NCBI RefSeq assembly: GCF_004025535.1
Contig: NZ_QJRG01000033.1
Location: 310,001-374,000 of the forward strand
From: Pseudomonas alkylphenolica
Lineage (GTDB): Bacteria; Pseudomonadota; Gammaproteobacteria; Pseudomonadales; Pseudomonadaceae
Length of the DNA: 64,000 nt
Reading direction: 5' to 3'
The notes under the pieces were generated by a model. It was given only the letters and a program-made list of their open reading frames with translations. It was not told where the DNA came from and made no database searches. Each line of letters starts with the position of its first letter. Within the stretch, counting starts at the first letter, position 1. The translations under genes and the position numbers were made by a program. Shown here piece by piece: positions 17,208 through 27,433 of the stretch.

Positions 17208-18626
17208 TCAGCCTGGAAAGGTCTTGCAGGCTTCGCCGATCGCCTTCGGCGGGTGTGCAGGGAAGGTCTCGGGCAATACGCTGACCGGGCTGGTGGCGAC
17301 AAAACCATCGGCAAACCGCGCCTCTACAAACCAGGCCTGCCAGCCTCCAGGAACACTGGGCAGACTCAGGCTGAAAGCCTGGTTGGCCACCTGCAGTGTT
17401 TGAGAGCTGAAGCGAACACCGCAGGCATAACGAAAGTCCCGGTCGTCGGGATTGGCGGCCGTCCATAGCCGAACAGCCACGGGACGTTCAGAAGCGCGAA
17501 CCTCAACCAGCCCTCCTTCACCCGCAGCGGCAATCTGCAGGGCTGGCAATTCACGATCTGCCTGGATACGTTGAACCAGAGGCACCAGGGTGGTGGCGAC
17601 ATGGGCGCGCACGCCGTAATGATCCGAATTGGGCAACACCCTCAGGCTCGTCTGTCCTGGCAGCCGCGCCAGGTAATTCGTGACAGGGTCGGGCGAAAAA
17701 AAATCATCTCCGCTGGCGGACACCAGGTATTTGGGAATTTCCAGACGTCGCCCGGGTTCCTGCAGGTACTGCATGGGGTCCATCAGCTGCATCAGCCTGT
17801 CGAAGGCTGGCGTACCCAGTTGCGGCAATACCCCGGCAGCCTGGTAGCGCCACAGGGCGAGCGGCCATTCTCCACCGTAGCGTTTACGCAGTCCGCTCAG
17901 CATTGACGACGTATCGGCCACATCGATGACCGCTGGCACGATGGCCACAACCCGGTCGTCCGACAGCGCCGTGAGCCAGGCACTCCAACCTCGCTTGGAG
18001 GCACCGGTGACGATAAAGCGCTCAATCCGCAAATCAGATAGCTCTTGCGTTGCCAGATCCATTGCCCGACTCGCTGCCACGGCCATCGGTACATGCAGGG
18101 GCAACTCGGCAGGGGCCGCTTCATCGCGCATCCAATGGGCCCAGGTATGGGCGACGGCCTCATCCTCTTTCACCGGCACGTCCAGATCACTGAAAGACAG
18201 GGACTGGTTGGGTACATCGGTGATCATCACCACAACCGTACGCGTCACCAGGGAAATTTCTCGCAAGACCTCGCGAGAATAGTCAGGCGACTGTTGGGGC
18301 CCGAAGCGCACGCCATTGTTGACCACCAGCAGGGCTTTTTCCGGCAGGGCGCCGGGCGGAATGTGCATTTCGACGCTATGCCGCCAGCGTGTGGGTTTGA
18401 CCACCGGGGCGGGCTGCCAGGTTTGTGAGCTCATGCGATAGTGGCGCCACTCATAACCCGCATCGGATTTCTGGGCTCGCAATACATGATCGAGCGGTTC
18501 CTGCTGAGCCGCCTTCACGTAGCAACCCACTACCTCCTGTGCCCGAACCGCTGAGCACGACTCACTGGCATTGACGTGCAGACTCGTCAAAAAACATGGG
18601 ATTAGCCATCCTGTTATTCGCTTCAT
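17208..18626 (-). CDS. PhoPQ-activated pathogenicity-related protein (PqaA family)
   Basis: A 472-aa exported alpha/beta-hydrolase-like protein. Signal peptide MKRITGWLIPCFLTSLHVNAS, then the family segments YEWRHYRMSSQTW, HIPPGALPEKALLVVNNG and the nucleophile-elbow-like VTGASKRGWSAWL. The Salmonella namesake PqaA is controlled by PhoPQ and linked to antimicrobial-peptide resistance. The enzymatic activity is unproven. Transcribed alone; the gene faces ykgJ with overlapping ends of transcription. Confidence 0.88.
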   Translation of the reverse strand: MKRITGWLIPCFLTSLHVNASESCSAVRAQEVVGCYVKAAQQEPLDHVLRAQKSDAGYEWRHYRMSSQTWQPAPVVKPTRWRHSVEMHIPPGALPEKALLVVNNGVRFGPQQSPDYSREVLREISLVTRTVVVMITDVPNQSLSFSDLDVPVKEDEAVAHTWAHWMRDEAAPAELPLHVPMAVAASRAMDLATQELSDLRIERFIVTGASKRGWSAWLTALSDDRVVAIVPAVIDVADTSSMLSGLRKRYGGEWPLALWRYQAAGVLPQLGTPAFDRLMQLMDPMQYLQEPGRRLEIPKYLVSASGDDFFSPDPVTNYLARLPGQTSLRVLPNSDHYGVRAHVATTLVPLVQRIQADRELPALQIAAAGEGGLVEVRASERPVAVRLWTAANPDDRDFRYACGVRFSSQTLQVANQAFSLSLPSVPGGWQAWFVEARFADGFVATSPVSVLPETFPAHPPKAIGEACKTFPG

Positions 18627-18757
18627 GATCCAGCTTCCTTGGGAAAGCCGGTCAAGCTAGTCCCCGAATTTGCTGGCGACAATAGGCTGCAGGCGACTAA
18701 CGAAGAACCCGTCAACAGTTCGGGCCCTTTCTGACGCAAACTGTTTTTGGCGGCCCC

Positions 18758-18796
18758 AAAAAAAAGCCCCCGGCCTTTCGACCGGGGGCGTTTTTT
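18758..18796 (-). terminator. Rho-independent terminator of typA (works in both directions)
   Basis: Stem GCCCCCGG / CCGGGGGC (18766-18773 and 18782-18789) is flanked by eight A on the left and six T on the right, so the T-tract exists in both orientations. It lies just after the typA stop on the minus strand. Confidence 0.92.
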
Positions 18797-18808
18797 ATTC
18801 AGCCAGGC

Positions 18809-20632
18809 TTAGTTGGCTTTGGCTTTCTTGGCAGCGCGGGTACGCTCGCCTTCGTCCAGGATCTTCTTACGCAGACGGATCGACTTAGGCGTTACTTCGC
18901 ACAGCTCGTCGTCCTGGATGAATTCCAGAGCCTGTTCCAGGGTGAAGCGAACAGGTGGAACCAGGGCGATGGTTTCGTCTTTACCCGAAGCACGCATGTT
19001 GTCGAGCTTCTTGCCCTTGGTAGGGTTGACGCCGAGGTCGTTGTCACGGCTGTTCAGACCAACGATCTGACCGTTGTAGATCTCCTGGCCGTGTTCTACG
19101 AACAGCTTGCCGCGAGCCTGCAGGGTTTCCAGCGAGTAGGTCAGTGCCTTGCCGGTTTCAACCGAAACCAGTACGCCGTTCTGACGACCGGACATGTGGC
19201 CGGACTTCATCGGAGCGTAACGATCGAAGATCGAGGTCAGGATGCCTGCACCGTTGGTCAGGGTCAGGAACTGGTTACGGAAACCGATCAGACCACGGGC
19301 CGGGATGTTGTACTCAAGGCGCACACGGCCCTTGCCATCCGGAACCATGTTGGTCAGGTCGCCTTTACGCAGACCCATTTCTTCCATGACCTTGCCCTGC
19401 GAATCTTCAGGGATGTCGATGGTGACGTTTTCGAACGGCTCGTTCTTCACGCCGTCGACTTCACGGATGATTACTTCCGGACGACCAACACCCATTTCGA
19501 AGCCTTCGCGACGCATGGTTTCGATCAGTACCGACAGGTGCAGTTCACCACGGCCAGAGACCTTGAACTTGTCAGCCGAGTCGCCTTCTTCAACGCGCAG
19601 TGCAACGTTGTACAGCAGCTCTTTGTCCAGACGCTCTTTGATGTTACGGCTGGTGACGAACTTGCCTTCTTTACCGCAGAACGGCGAGTCGTTGACCTGG
19701 AAGGTCATCGAAACGGTTGGCTCGTCAACGGTCAGCGGCTTCATTGCTTCGACTGCGTCCGGGGAGCACAGGGTGTCGGAGATGAACAGCTCGTCGAAAC
19801 CGCTGATGCAGACGATGTCGCCAGCCTGGGCTTCTTCAACGTCAACGCGGTGCAGACCGTGGTGACCCATCAGCTTCAGGATACGGCCGTTGCGCTTCTT
19901 GCCGTCGACGTCGATGGCAACAACCGGGGTGTTCGGCTTGACGCGACCACGGGCGATGCGGCCAACGCCGATAACACCGAGGAAGCTGTTGTAGTCCAGG
20001 GCAGAGATCTGCATCTGGAACGGGCCGTCACGGTCAACAGCAGGCGCTGGAACGTTGTCGACGATCGACTGGTACAGCGGGGTCATGTCTTCGGCCATTT
20101 CGGTGTGGTCCAGACCGGCAATGCCGTTCAGGGCCGAGGCGTAGACGACTTTGAAGTCCAGCTGTTCTTCGGTGGCACCGAGGTTGTCGAACAGGTCGAA
20201 GATCTGGTCCAGAACCCAGTCAGGACGCGCGCCCGGACGGTCAACCTTGTTGATCACGACGATCGGACGCAGGCCGGCTTCGAACGCCTTCTTGGTCACG
20301 AAACGGGTTTGCGGCATAGGGCCGTCCTGGGCGTCGACCAGCAGCAGCACGGAGTCGACCATCGACATTACACGCTCAACCTCGCCACCGAAGTCGGCGT
20401 GGCCGGGGGTGTCGACGATGTTGATGTGGTAGCCGTTCCAGTTGATGGCGGTGTTTTTCGCCAGAATGGTAATACCGCGCTCTTTTTCCTGGTCGTTGGA
20501 GTCCATGACGCGCTCGTCGTTGAGCTCGTTACGCTCCAGAGTGCCGGACTGACGCAGGAGTTTGTCGACCAGGGTGGTTTTACCATGGTCAACGTGGGCG
20601 ATGATGGCGATGTTACGCAGATTTTCGATCAC
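18809..20632 (-). CDS. typA: Ribosome-associated GTPase TypA/BipA
   Basis: A 607-aa translational GTPase. G1 motif [10 protein letters not shown]3 [11 protein letters not shown] and G4 [10 protein letters not shown] are intact, followed by EF-G-like domains and the BipA-specific C-terminus rich in Lys. It assists ribosome assembly and stress or cold adaptation. GTG start at 20632 ([10 protein letters not shown]) with only a weak Shine-Dalgarno. Transcribed downstream of thiI with 128 bases between that include a 7-bp hairpin (20727-20746). Confidence 0.97.
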   Translation of the reverse strand: MIENLRNIAIIAHVDHGKTTLVDKLLRQSGTLERNELNDERVMDSNDQEKERGITILAKNTAINWNGYHINIVDTPGHADFGGEVERVMSMVDSVLLLVDAQDGPMPQTRFVTKKAFEAGLRPIVVINKVDRPGARPDWVLDQIFDLFDNLGATEEQLDFKVVYASALNGIAGLDHTEMAEDMTPLYQSIVDNVPAPAVDRDGPFQMQISALDYNSFLGVIGVGRIARGRVKPNTPVVAIDVDGKKRNGRILKLMGHHGLHRVDVEEAQAGDIVCISGFDELFISDTLCSPDAVEAMKPLTVDEPTVSMTFQVNDSPFCGKEGKFVTSRNIKERLDKELLYNVALRVEEGDSADKFKVSGRGELHLSVLIETMRREGFEMGVGRPEVIIREVDGVKNEPFENVTIDIPEDSQGKVMEEMGLRKGDLTNMVPDGKGRVRLEYNIPARGLIGFRNQFLTLTNGAGILTSIFDRYAPMKSGHMSGRQNGVLVSVETGKALTYSLETLQARGKLFVEHGQEIYNGQIVGLNSRDNDLGVNPTKGKKLDNMRASGKDETIALVPPVRFTLEQALEFIQDDELCEVTPKSIRLRKKILDEGERTRAAKKAKAN

Positions 20633-20760
20633 GTGTGTATCTCGATCAGAGGATTCGGGTTGCCGCCCAGTCTAGGCGGCGAATATGAATGAATGGCGCT
20701 CAACGGGCCCGCAGGTCGGGAGGGCGATGGCGGATGCTCCCGCCATATAGCCCCGGCGTT

Positions 20761-22215
20761 TTATGTCGGACGATAAACGCGCACATTGGCATGTCCCTCA
20801 CTGAGCAAATGATGGGCATGCAGGCGACTCATCACACCCTTGTCGCAATACAGCAGGTACTGGCGCGTGGCATCCAGCTCCTTGAAGCGACTGTTCAGGG
20901 CGTAGAACGGCAAGGCCTTGACCTCGATACCGTCCAGTTCCAGAGGCTGGTCTTCCTGGGCATCAGGGTGGCGAATGTCAATGACCACCTGCCCGGCCAG
21001 CGCCTGGCTGACTTCTTCGATCTGAATATCCTGGCCGAGTTCATCGATCACATTGTCGATGGACACCAGGCGCGCGCGCTCCAGCGCACGCTCGAGCACG
21101 GCCATGTCGAACTGCTTCTCTTCATGGTCGACGCGATGACGCTTGGCACAGGTGGTCGGGTTCACCGAAATCACGCCGCAGTATTCCGGCATGTGCTTGG
21201 CGAACTCGGCGGTACCGATCTGGTTGGCCTGGTCGATGATGTCCTGCTTGTGGCTGGCCAGCAGCGGACGCAGCACCAGTTTCTCGGTGGCCGAGTCGAT
21301 CACTGCCAGGTTGGGCAGGGTCTGGCTCGACACCTGGGAGATGGCTTCACCGGTGACCAGGGCATCGATTTCCAGACGGTCGGCAATGTTGGTCGCCGCC
21401 CGCAGCATCATGCGCTTGAGGGTCACGCCCATGTAGCTGTTGTCGACCTTGCCGAGAATCTCGCCGATCACTTCTTCGAACGGCACGCTGACGAACAGCA
21501 CGCGCTGGCTGCTGCCGTATTTCTTCCACAGGAAGTGGGCAACTTCCATCACCCCCAGCTCGTGGGCGCGGCCGCCGAGGTTGAAGAAGCAGAAGTGGGT
21601 CATCAGGCCGCGGCGCATCATCTGGTAGGCCGCCACGGTGGAGTCGAAACCACCGGACATCAGTACCAGGGTCTGCTCCAGCGTGCCCAGCGGGTAACCG
21701 CCGATGCCCTTGTGCTGGTTGTGGATCACGTACAGGAGCTTGTCGCGCACCTCGATGCGCACCTCGACTTCAGGGGTGCGCAGGTCGATACCGGCGGCGC
21801 CGCACTGCTGGCGCAACTGGCTGCCGACATAACGGTCGACGTCCATCGAGGTGAAGCTGTGGTGACCGCCACGCTTGCAGCGCACGGCAAAGCGCTTGCC
21901 GGGCAGCAGGTGGCCGAAGTGGGTCTTGCACTTGGCGACGATGTCGTCAAAATCGCCCAGCGGATACTCGTCGACCTGCAGGAAATGGGCGATGCCCGGC
22001 ATGCAGGTCAGGCGCTCGATCATCTCGCGCAGTACTTTCTCGTCCTCGACGCGGGTGACCACCTCGAGGTTGTCCCAGACACCGTCAACCGCGAGCGCAG
22101 GATCGAGGTCCTTGAGCACGGTACGGATGTTGCGGCCCAGTTGACGGATGAAGCGTTTGCGAACCGGGCGGCTCTTGATGGTGATCTCTGGGAAGACTTT
22201 TACGATTAGTTTCAT
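20761..22215 (-). CDS. thiI: tRNA 4-thiouridine synthetase ThiI
   Basis: A 484-aa enzyme that adenylates and thiolates U8 of tRNA and passes sulfur to thiazole synthesis. Domains in order: N-terminal ferredoxin-like, THUMP, PP-loop ATPase ([13 protein letters not shown]), and a C-terminal rhodanese domain. The rhodanese catalytic Cys is present in [10 protein letters not shown]. This is the long, gamma-proteobacterial form. It is divergent from glnA. Confidence 0.97.
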   Translation of the reverse strand: MKLIVKVFPEITIKSRPVRKRFIRQLGRNIRTVLKDLDPALAVDGVWDNLEVVTRVEDEKVLREMIERLTCMPGIAHFLQVDEYPLGDFDDIVAKCKTHFGHLLPGKRFAVRCKRGGHHSFTSMDVDRYVGSQLRQQCGAAGIDLRTPEVEVRIEVRDKLLYVIHNQHKGIGGYPLGTLEQTLVLMSGGFDSTVAAYQMMRRGLMTHFCFFNLGGRAHELGVMEVAHFLWKKYGSSQRVLFVSVPFEEVIGEILGKVDNSYMGVTLKRMMLRAATNIADRLEIDALVTGEAISQVSSQTLPNLAVIDSATEKLVLRPLLASHKQDIIDQANQIGTAEFAKHMPEYCGVISVNPTTCAKRHRVDHEEKQFDMAVLERALERARLVSIDNVIDELGQDIQIEEVSQALAGQVVIDIRHPDAQEDQPLELDGIEVKALPFYALNSRFKELDATRQYLLYCDKGVMSRLHAHHLLSEGHANVRVYRPT

Positions 22216-22313
22216 TGAAAACAGCGCGCGCGATGCCGACTAAAAAAGTGGGGCGCGGATTATAGCGGAAATTGCTCAAGGTTTAACCAATTAATCTACA
22301 GAAGGTTTGTGCC

Positions 22314-22359
22314 GCACCAAAATAGGGCGCCGCACTACAAATGCGCCACTTAAGGGTGC
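22314..22359 (+). promoter_or_regulatory. Two candidate NtrC-binding dyads upstream of glnA
   Basis: GCACC-N7-GGCGC (22314-22330) and GCGCC-N7-GGTGC (22343-22359) have the same design, 29 bases centre to centre, about 90-120 bases before the sigma-54 promoter. Textbook NtrC sites are GCACC-N5-GGTGC, so the spacing here is two bases longer. Location supports an enhancer; the match is imperfect. Confidence 0.45.
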
Positions 22360-22433
22360 ATAAAACCACCTTCATTTTGGTTAAACACCCTCGCAACGCT
22401 CAGGAATCGGGCAAAAACTCCAAACCGGGGCAC

Positions 22434-22448
22434 TGGCATGCAATTTGC
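22434..22448 (+). promoter_or_regulatory. Sigma-54 promoter of glnA
   Basis: TGGCATGCAATTTGC followed by T: GG and GC are exactly 10 bases apart and both elements match TGGCAY...TTGCW. Expected start near 22460. Fits the known NtrC/RpoN control of glnA. Confidence 0.85.
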
Positions 22449-22546
22449 TCCCTTGTGAGGCAGGTTGCCTTGGCCGACTATTCGCGCCCGGCATCACCCA
22501 AATTAAAGGGCTGCAAAGGCAAGCTCTACCCCACCCGGAGGACACT

Positions 22547-23953
22547 ATGTCGAAGTCGGTTCAACTCATCAAAGATCATGACGTTAAATGGATTGATCTG
22601 CGCTTCACGGACACCAAAGGCACCCAGCACCACGTGACCATGCCGGCCCGCGATGCGCTGGAAGACGACTTCTTCGAAGTCGGCAAAATGTTCGACGGTT
22701 CCTCCATCGCTGGCTGGAAAGGCATCGAAGCCTCCGACATGATCCTGATGCCGGTTGACGATACCGCCGTTCTCGATCCGTTCACCGAAGAGCCGACCCT
22801 GATTCTGACCTGCGACATCGTCGACCCTTCGAGCATGCAGGGTTACGACCGCGACCCGCGCGCGATCGCCAAGCGTGCCGAAGAGTACCTCAAGAGCACC
22901 GGCATCGGTGACACCGTGTTCGCCGGTCCGGAGCCTGAGTTCTTCATCTTCGACGAAGTGAAGTTCAAGTCGGACATTTCCGGCTCGATGTTCAAGATCT
23001 ACTCCGAGCAAGGCTCGTGGATGTCGGACCAGGACGTCGAAGGCGGCAACAAAGGCCACCGTCCAGGCGTGAAGGGTGGCTACTTCCCGGTTCCGCCGTT
23101 CGACCACGACCACGAAATCCGTACTGCCATGTGCAACGCACTGGAAGAAATGGGTCAGACCGTCGAAGTTCACCACCACGAAGTGGCGACTGCCGGCCAG
23201 AACGAAATCGGCGTCAAGTTCAACACCCTGGTGAAGAAAGCTGACGAAGTAATGGCGCTGAAGTACGTCGTGCACAACGTTGCCGATGCCTACGGCCGCA
23301 CCGCTACCTTCATGCCGAAGCCGCTGTACGGCGACAACGGTTCGGGCATGCACGTTCACATGTCCATCTGGAAAGAAGGCAAGAACACCTTCGCAGGCGA
23401 AGGCTATGCCGGCCTGTCCGACACTGCCCTGTACTTCATCGGCGGTATCATCAAGCACGGTAAGGCCCTGAACGGTTTCACCAACCCTTCGACCAACTCC
23501 TACAAGCGTCTGGTACCAGGCTTCGAAGCGCCAGTCATGCTGGCTTACTCGGCCCGTAACCGTTCCGCTTCGATCCGCATTCCTTACGTGTCGAGCCCGA
23601 AAGCCCGCCGTATCGAAGCACGCTTCCCGGATCCGGCCGCCAACCCGTACCTGGCCTTCGCAGCACTGCTGATGGCCGGCCTGGACGGTATCCAGAACAA
23701 GATCCACCCTGGCGATGCCGCTGACAAAAACCTGTACGACCTGCCGCCTGAAGAGGCGAAAGACATCCCACAAGTTTGCGGCAGCCTGAAAGAAGCTCTG
23801 GAAGAGCTGGACAAAGGCCGTGCCTTCCTGACCAAGGGCGGCGTGTTCTCCGACGACTTCATCGATGCCTTCATCGAGCTGAAGAGCGAAGAAGAAATCA
23901 AGGTTCGCACCTTCGTACACCCACTGGAATACGAGCTGTACTACAGCTGCTAA
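22547..23953 (+). CDS. glnA: Glutamine synthetase, type I
   Basis: A 468-aa dodecameric GSI that makes glutamine from glutamate, ammonium and ATP. ATG at 22547 is chosen because GGAGGAC precedes it and [20 protein letters not shown] is the family start. The adenylylation site Tyr is residue 397 in NLYDLPPEE, so the enzyme is of the covalently regulated GSI-beta type. Metal and ATP motifs ([20 protein letters not shown]) are intact. Controlled by a sigma-54 promoter; followed by a strong terminator. Confidence 0.98.
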   Translation: MSKSVQLIKDHDVKWIDLRFTDTKGTQHHVTMPARDALEDDFFEVGKMFDGSSIAGWKGIEASDMILMPVDDTAVLDPFTEEPTLILTCDIVDPSSMQGYDRDPRAIAKRAEEYLKSTGIGDTVFAGPEPEFFIFDEVKFKSDISGSMFKIYSEQGSWMSDQDVEGGNKGHRPGVKGGYFPVPPFDHDHEIRTAMCNALEEMGQTVEVHHHEVATAGQNEIGVKFNTLVKKADEVMALKYVVHNVADAYGRTATFMPKPLYGDNGSGMHVHMSIWKEGKNTFAGEGYAGLSDTALYFIGGIIKHGKALNGFTNPSTNSYKRLVPGFEAPVMLAYSARNRSASIRIPYVSSPKARRIEARFPDPAANPYLAFAALLMAGLDGIQNKIHPGDAADKNLYDLPPEEAKDIPQVCGSLKEALEELDKGRAFLTKGGVFSDDFIDAFIELKSEEEIKVRTFVHPLEYELYYSC

Positions 23954-23983
23954 TCCAGTAGCGCTTGCGCAAGCGGCGTAACG

Positions 23984-24016
23984 AAAGGCCTCCCTCGGGA
24001 GGCCTTTTCTTTTTCT
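23984..24016 (+). terminator. Rho-independent terminator of glnA
   Basis: AAGGCCTCCC and GGGAGGCCTT form a 10-bp perfect stem with a TC loop, followed by TTCTTTTTC. It separates glnA from the chorismate mutase gene. Confidence 0.93.
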
Positions 24017-24095
24017 GACGACGTTATAGGCCTCAGCTGACAGGTAAGACAGCCAGAACACCGCACACTGAGGTTTTCCCGCTAGGACTCCCGTC

Positions 24096-24641
24096 ATGCA
24101 CTCACCGCTTACCCCGCTGCTTGCCTCGCTCTTGCTGATCCAGGGCTGCGCAACCACACCCCCGCCGGACACGGCTTTGCAGCGCTTGCTCGCCAGCGTT
24201 GAACAACGCCTGGACATCGCCGAAGCGGTTGCCCTGAACAAATGGGATTCAGGCCAGCCGGTGCAGGCCACCGAGCGTGAGCAACAGGTCATTGCCAATG
24301 CCCAGACCCAGGCCCTGCGCTTTGGCGTCGACAGCCAACGGGCCGGCCTGTTCTTAAGCGATCAGATCGAGGCCAATAAACTGCTCCAGTACAGCGCCCT
24401 GTCGCGCTGGCACGCAGCCGGCAGCGCCCCGACGACAAGGCGCATCGACCTGGCCACGCAACTACGCCCGCAACTGGACCGCCTGCAGAGCAACCTGCTC
24501 AGCGAGCTGGCCGAATTCGACCGTAATCCGCCTGCCCGCTGCAATTCTGCGCTGGCGCAGGCCATCGCCCAGCGCGCAACCGACCCGCAACGCAATCTGG
24601 CCCTTATCCGCGCCACCGCCCATTTGTGCGCCAGCCACTGA
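24096..24641 (+). CDS. Exported chorismate mutase, gamma AroQ type, predicted lipoprotein
   Basis: A 181-aa all-helical protein that resembles secreted (*AroQ) chorismate mutases, which convert chorismate to prephenate. Characteristic segments: RLDIAEAVALNKW, QPVQATEREQQVI and FLSDQIEANKLLQYSALSRW. The N-terminus MHSPLTPLLASLLLIQGCATT looks like a lipoprotein signal with Cys of the lipobox, so the protein may be anchored in the envelope rather than free in the periplasm. It stands alone between glnA and ntrBC, after a terminator. Why an aromatic-pathway enzyme is exported is unclear in general. Confidence 0.85.
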   Translation: MHSPLTPLLASLLLIQGCATTPPPDTALQRLLASVEQRLDIAEAVALNKWDSGQPVQATEREQQVIANAQTQALRFGVDSQRAGLFLSDQIEANKLLQYSALSRWHAAGSAPTTRRIDLATQLRPQLDRLQSNLLSELAEFDRNPPARCNSALAQAIAQRATDPQRNLALIRATAHLCASH

Positions 24642-24664
24642 GCAATCCTCTATGCTCTATATTG

Positions 24665-24811
24665 GTGCACGCAACAGCGTGCACTTGAGCAAAACAGCCC
24701 ATTTTGGTTCAAGCTCACGGCAACTTCAGGGCTTTACAGCCATATTTAGCGCAATTACAGGTCTTTATCCGGCAAATCCGCTTCTTTTCGGAGCCTTGGT
24801 TTGTTTTTTGC
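24665..24811 (+). promoter_or_regulatory. Candidate regulated promoter of ntrBC
   Basis: Two elements. GTGCACGC-AACA-GCGTGCAC (24665-24684) is a perfect 8-bp inverted repeat that includes an NtrC-like half-site TTGGTGCA on its left. TGGTTTGTTTTTTGC (24797-24811, next base A) has GG-N10-GC spacing and the TTGC element of a sigma-54 promoter but lacks CAC in the -24 box. Together they may drive ntrB, whose ATG is 87 bases downstream. Confidence 0.4.
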
Positions 24812-24897
24812 ATTTTCTTGTTACCAGCAGACAACCAGCGCCCGCGACCCTGGCACCACCGGGGTCGTCATGAGCCAAAAGAGGTCACCGACGCCCC

Positions 24898-25983
24898 ATG
24901 ACCATCAGCGATGCCCTGCACCGACTGCTACTGGACAACCTGACCACGGCCACCATCCTGCTCAATGCCGAACTGCGCCTTGAGTACATGAACCCGGCCG
25001 CTGAAATGCTCCTGGCCATCAGCGGCCAGCGCAGCCATGGGCAATTCATCAGCGAGCTGTTTACGGAGTCCCCCGAAGCGCTCAACTCTTTGCGCCAGGC
25101 CGTAGAGCACGCTCATCCCTTTACCAAGCGCGAAGCGCAGCTGACCTCGTTGACCGGGCAGACTCAGACTGTCGACTATGCCGTGACACCAATCCTCAGT
25201 AGCGGGCGCACCTTGCTGCTGCTGGAAGTGCATCCGCGCGACCGGCTGTTGCGCATCACCAAGGAAGAGGCCCAGCTGTCCAAGCAGGAAACCACCAAGT
25301 TGCTGGTGCGCGGCCTGGCTCACGAAATCAAGAATCCGCTTGGCGGCATTCGCGGCGCTGCACAGCTGCTGTCCCGGGAGCTGCCCGAGGAAAGCCTCAA
25401 GGATTACACCAATGTGATCATTGAAGAGGCCGACCGCCTGCGCAACCTGGTCGACCGTATGCTCGGCTCGAACAAGCTGCCATCACTGGCAATGACCAAC
25501 ATCCACGAAGTACTGGAAAGGGTCTGCAGCCTGGTCGAGGCAGAAAGCCAGGGCGGCATTACCCTGGTGCGTGACTACGACCCCAGCCTGCCGGACGTGC
25601 TGATCGACCGTGAGCAGATGATTCAGGCGGTGCTCAACATCGTGCGCAACGCCATGCAGGCCATCAGCGGCCAGAACGAATTGCGCCTGGGGCGCATCAG
25701 CCTGCGCACCCGGGCCATGCGCCAGTTCACCATCGGCCACACTCGCCATCGCCTGGTGGCCAAGGTCGAAATCATCGACAACGGCCCGGGCATCCCGGCC
25801 GAGCTGCAGGAAACCATCTTCTACCCCATGGTCAGCGGCCGCCCGGACGGTACCGGGCTCGGCCTGGCCATTACCCAGAACATCATCAGCCAGCACCAGG
25901 GCCTGATCGAGTGTGACAGCCATCCTGGCCACACCACGTTCTCGATCTTTCTGCCGCTGGAACAAGGAGCCTCCGCCTCATGA
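24898..25983 (+). CDS. ntrB: Nitrogen regulation sensor kinase/phosphatase NtrB
   Basis: A 361-aa cytoplasmic histidine kinase (GlnL) without membrane segments. N-terminal PAS domain (about 5-120), then the dimerisation helix with phospho-acceptor His142 in HEIKNPLGGIRGAAQLL, and an ATPase domain with N box (VLNIVRNAMQ), DNGPGIP and GTGLGLAI. It phosphorylates NtrC at low nitrogen and is switched to phosphatase by PII. The stop overlaps the ntrC ATG (ATGA). Confidence 0.97.
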   Translation: MTISDALHRLLLDNLTTATILLNAELRLEYMNPAAEMLLAISGQRSHGQFISELFTESPEALNSLRQAVEHAHPFTKREAQLTSLTGQTQTVDYAVTPILSSGRTLLLLEVHPRDRLLRITKEEAQLSKQETTKLLVRGLAHEIKNPLGGIRGAAQLLSRELPEESLKDYTNVIIEEADRLRNLVDRMLGSNKLPSLAMTNIHEVLERVCSLVEAESQGGITLVRDYDPSLPDVLIDREQMIQAVLNIVRNAMQAISGQNELRLGRISLRTRAMRQFTIGHTRHRLVAKVEIIDNGPGIPAELQETIFYPMVSGRPDGTGLGLAITQNIISQHQGLIECDSHPGHTTFSIFLPLEQGASAS

Positions 25984-27416
25984 GCCGTAGTGAAACCGTC
26001 TGGATCGTCGATGATGATCGCTCCATCCGCTGGGTACTGGAAAAAGCCCTGCAACAAGAAGGCATGACCACGCAGAGCTTCGACAGCGCCGACGGCGTCA
26101 TGAGCCGCCTGGCCCGCCAGCAGCCCGACGTGATCATTTCCGACATCCGCATGCCCGGGGCCAGTGGCCTGGACCTGCTCGCGCAGATCCGCGACCAGCA
26201 TCCGCGCCTGCCGGTGATCATCATGACTGCGCACTCCGACCTCGACAGTGCGGTGGCGTCCTACCAAGGCGGCGCATTCGAGTACCTGCCCAAACCCTTC
26301 GATGTCGATGAAGCGGTATCGCTGGTCAAGCGCGCCAATCAGCATGCACAGGAACAGCAAGGTCTGGACGTCGCTCCGACCCTGACTCGCACTCCGGAAA
26401 TCATTGGCGAAGCCCCGGCGATGCAGGAGGTGTTCCGCGCCATCGGCCGTTTGAGCCACTCCAATATCACCGTGCTGATCAACGGCGAGTCGGGCACCGG
26501 CAAAGAGCTGGTCGCTCACGCCTTGCACCGCCATAGCCCGCGCGCCGCCTCACCATTTATTGCCCTGAACATGGCGGCGATCCCCAAGGACCTGATGGAG
26601 TCCGAGCTGTTCGGCCACGAAAAAGGTGCGTTCACCGGTGCGGCCAACTTGCGCCGGGGGCGTTTCGAGCAAGCCGATGGCGGTACGCTGTTTCTCGATG
26701 AGATCGGTGACATGCCAGCCGACACCCAGACCCGCCTGCTGCGCGTGCTGGCCGACGGCGAGTTCTATCGGGTGGGCGGGCATGTGCCGGTCAAGGTCGA
26801 CGTGCGCATCATCGCCGCCACCCACCAGAACCTGGAAACCCTGGTGCAGGCCGGCAAGTTCCGCGAGGACTTGTTCCATCGCCTGAACGTGATCCGCATC
26901 CACATCCCGCGCCTGGCCGACCGTCGTGAAGACATTCCGACCCTGGCCCGCCACTTCCTCGGCCGCGCGGCCCAGGAACTTGCCGTAGAGCCCAAGCTGC
27001 TCAAGGCCGAGACCGAAGAATACATGCGCAACCTGCCGTGGCCCGGCAACGTCCGCCAGCTGGAAAACACCTGCCGCTGGATCACCGTGATGGCTTCGGG
27101 TCGTGAAGTGCATGTCGGTGACCTGCCGCCCGAACTGCTCAACCTGCCCCAGGACGCCGCACCGGTGACCAACTGGGAACAGGCTCTGCGCCAATGGGCT
27201 GACCAGGCATTGGCCCGCGGTCAATCAAGCTTGCTCGACAGTGCCGTGCCGAGTTTCGAGCGCATCATGATCGAAACAGCCCTCAAGCACACCGCCGGCC
27301 GCCGTCGCGATGCTGCGGTATTGCTCGGTTGGGGACGCAATACCCTGACCCGCAAGATCAAGGAACTGGGCATGAAGGTCGATGGCGCCGATGACGAAGG
27401 CGACGACGAGGCCTGA
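25980..27416 (+). CDS. ntrC: Nitrogen regulation response regulator NtrC (sigma-54 activator)
   Basis: A 478-aa enhancer-binding protein. Receiver domain at about 1-120 with acceptor Asp55 (SDIRMPG). The AAA+ domain has Walker A GESGTGKE and the sigma-54-contacting ESELFGHEKGAFTGA (GAFTGA loop). C-terminal Fis-type helix-turn-helix GRRRDAAVLLGWGRNTLTRK. Co-translated with ntrB. It is the likely activator of the sigma-54 promoters for glnA and for the small RNA just downstream. Confidence 0.98.
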   Translation: MSRSETVWIVDDDRSIRWVLEKALQQEGMTTQSFDSADGVMSRLARQQPDVIISDIRMPGASGLDLLAQIRDQHPRLPVIIMTAHSDLDSAVASYQGGAFEYLPKPFDVDEAVSLVKRANQHAQEQQGLDVAPTLTRTPEIIGEAPAMQEVFRAIGRLSHSNITVLINGESGTGKELVAHALHRHSPRAASPFIALNMAAIPKDLMESELFGHEKGAFTGAANLRRGRFEQADGGTLFLDEIGDMPADTQTRLLRVLADGEFYRVGGHVPVKVDVRIIAATHQNLETLVQAGKFREDLFHRLNVIRIHIPRLADRREDIPTLARHFLGRAAQELAVEPKLLKAETEEYMRNLPWPGNVRQLENTCRWITVMASGREVHVGDLPPELLNLPQDAAPVTNWEQALRQWADQALARGQSSLLDSAVPSFERIMIETALKHTAGRRRDAAVLLGWGRNTLTRKIKELGMKVDGADDEGDDEA

Positions 27417-27433
27417 GCCACTGCAGAAGCACC

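Larger units (their letters stand above)
22216..22546. other. thiI-glnA divergent regulatory region
   Basis: 331 bases without a convincing ORF. It contains two NtrC-like dyads (22314-22330 and 22343-22359), a sigma-54 promoter (22434-22448), an expected leader of roughly 90 bases, and GGAGGAC just before the glnA ATG. The A+T-rich part near thiI probably holds the thiI promoter. Confidence 0.7.
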
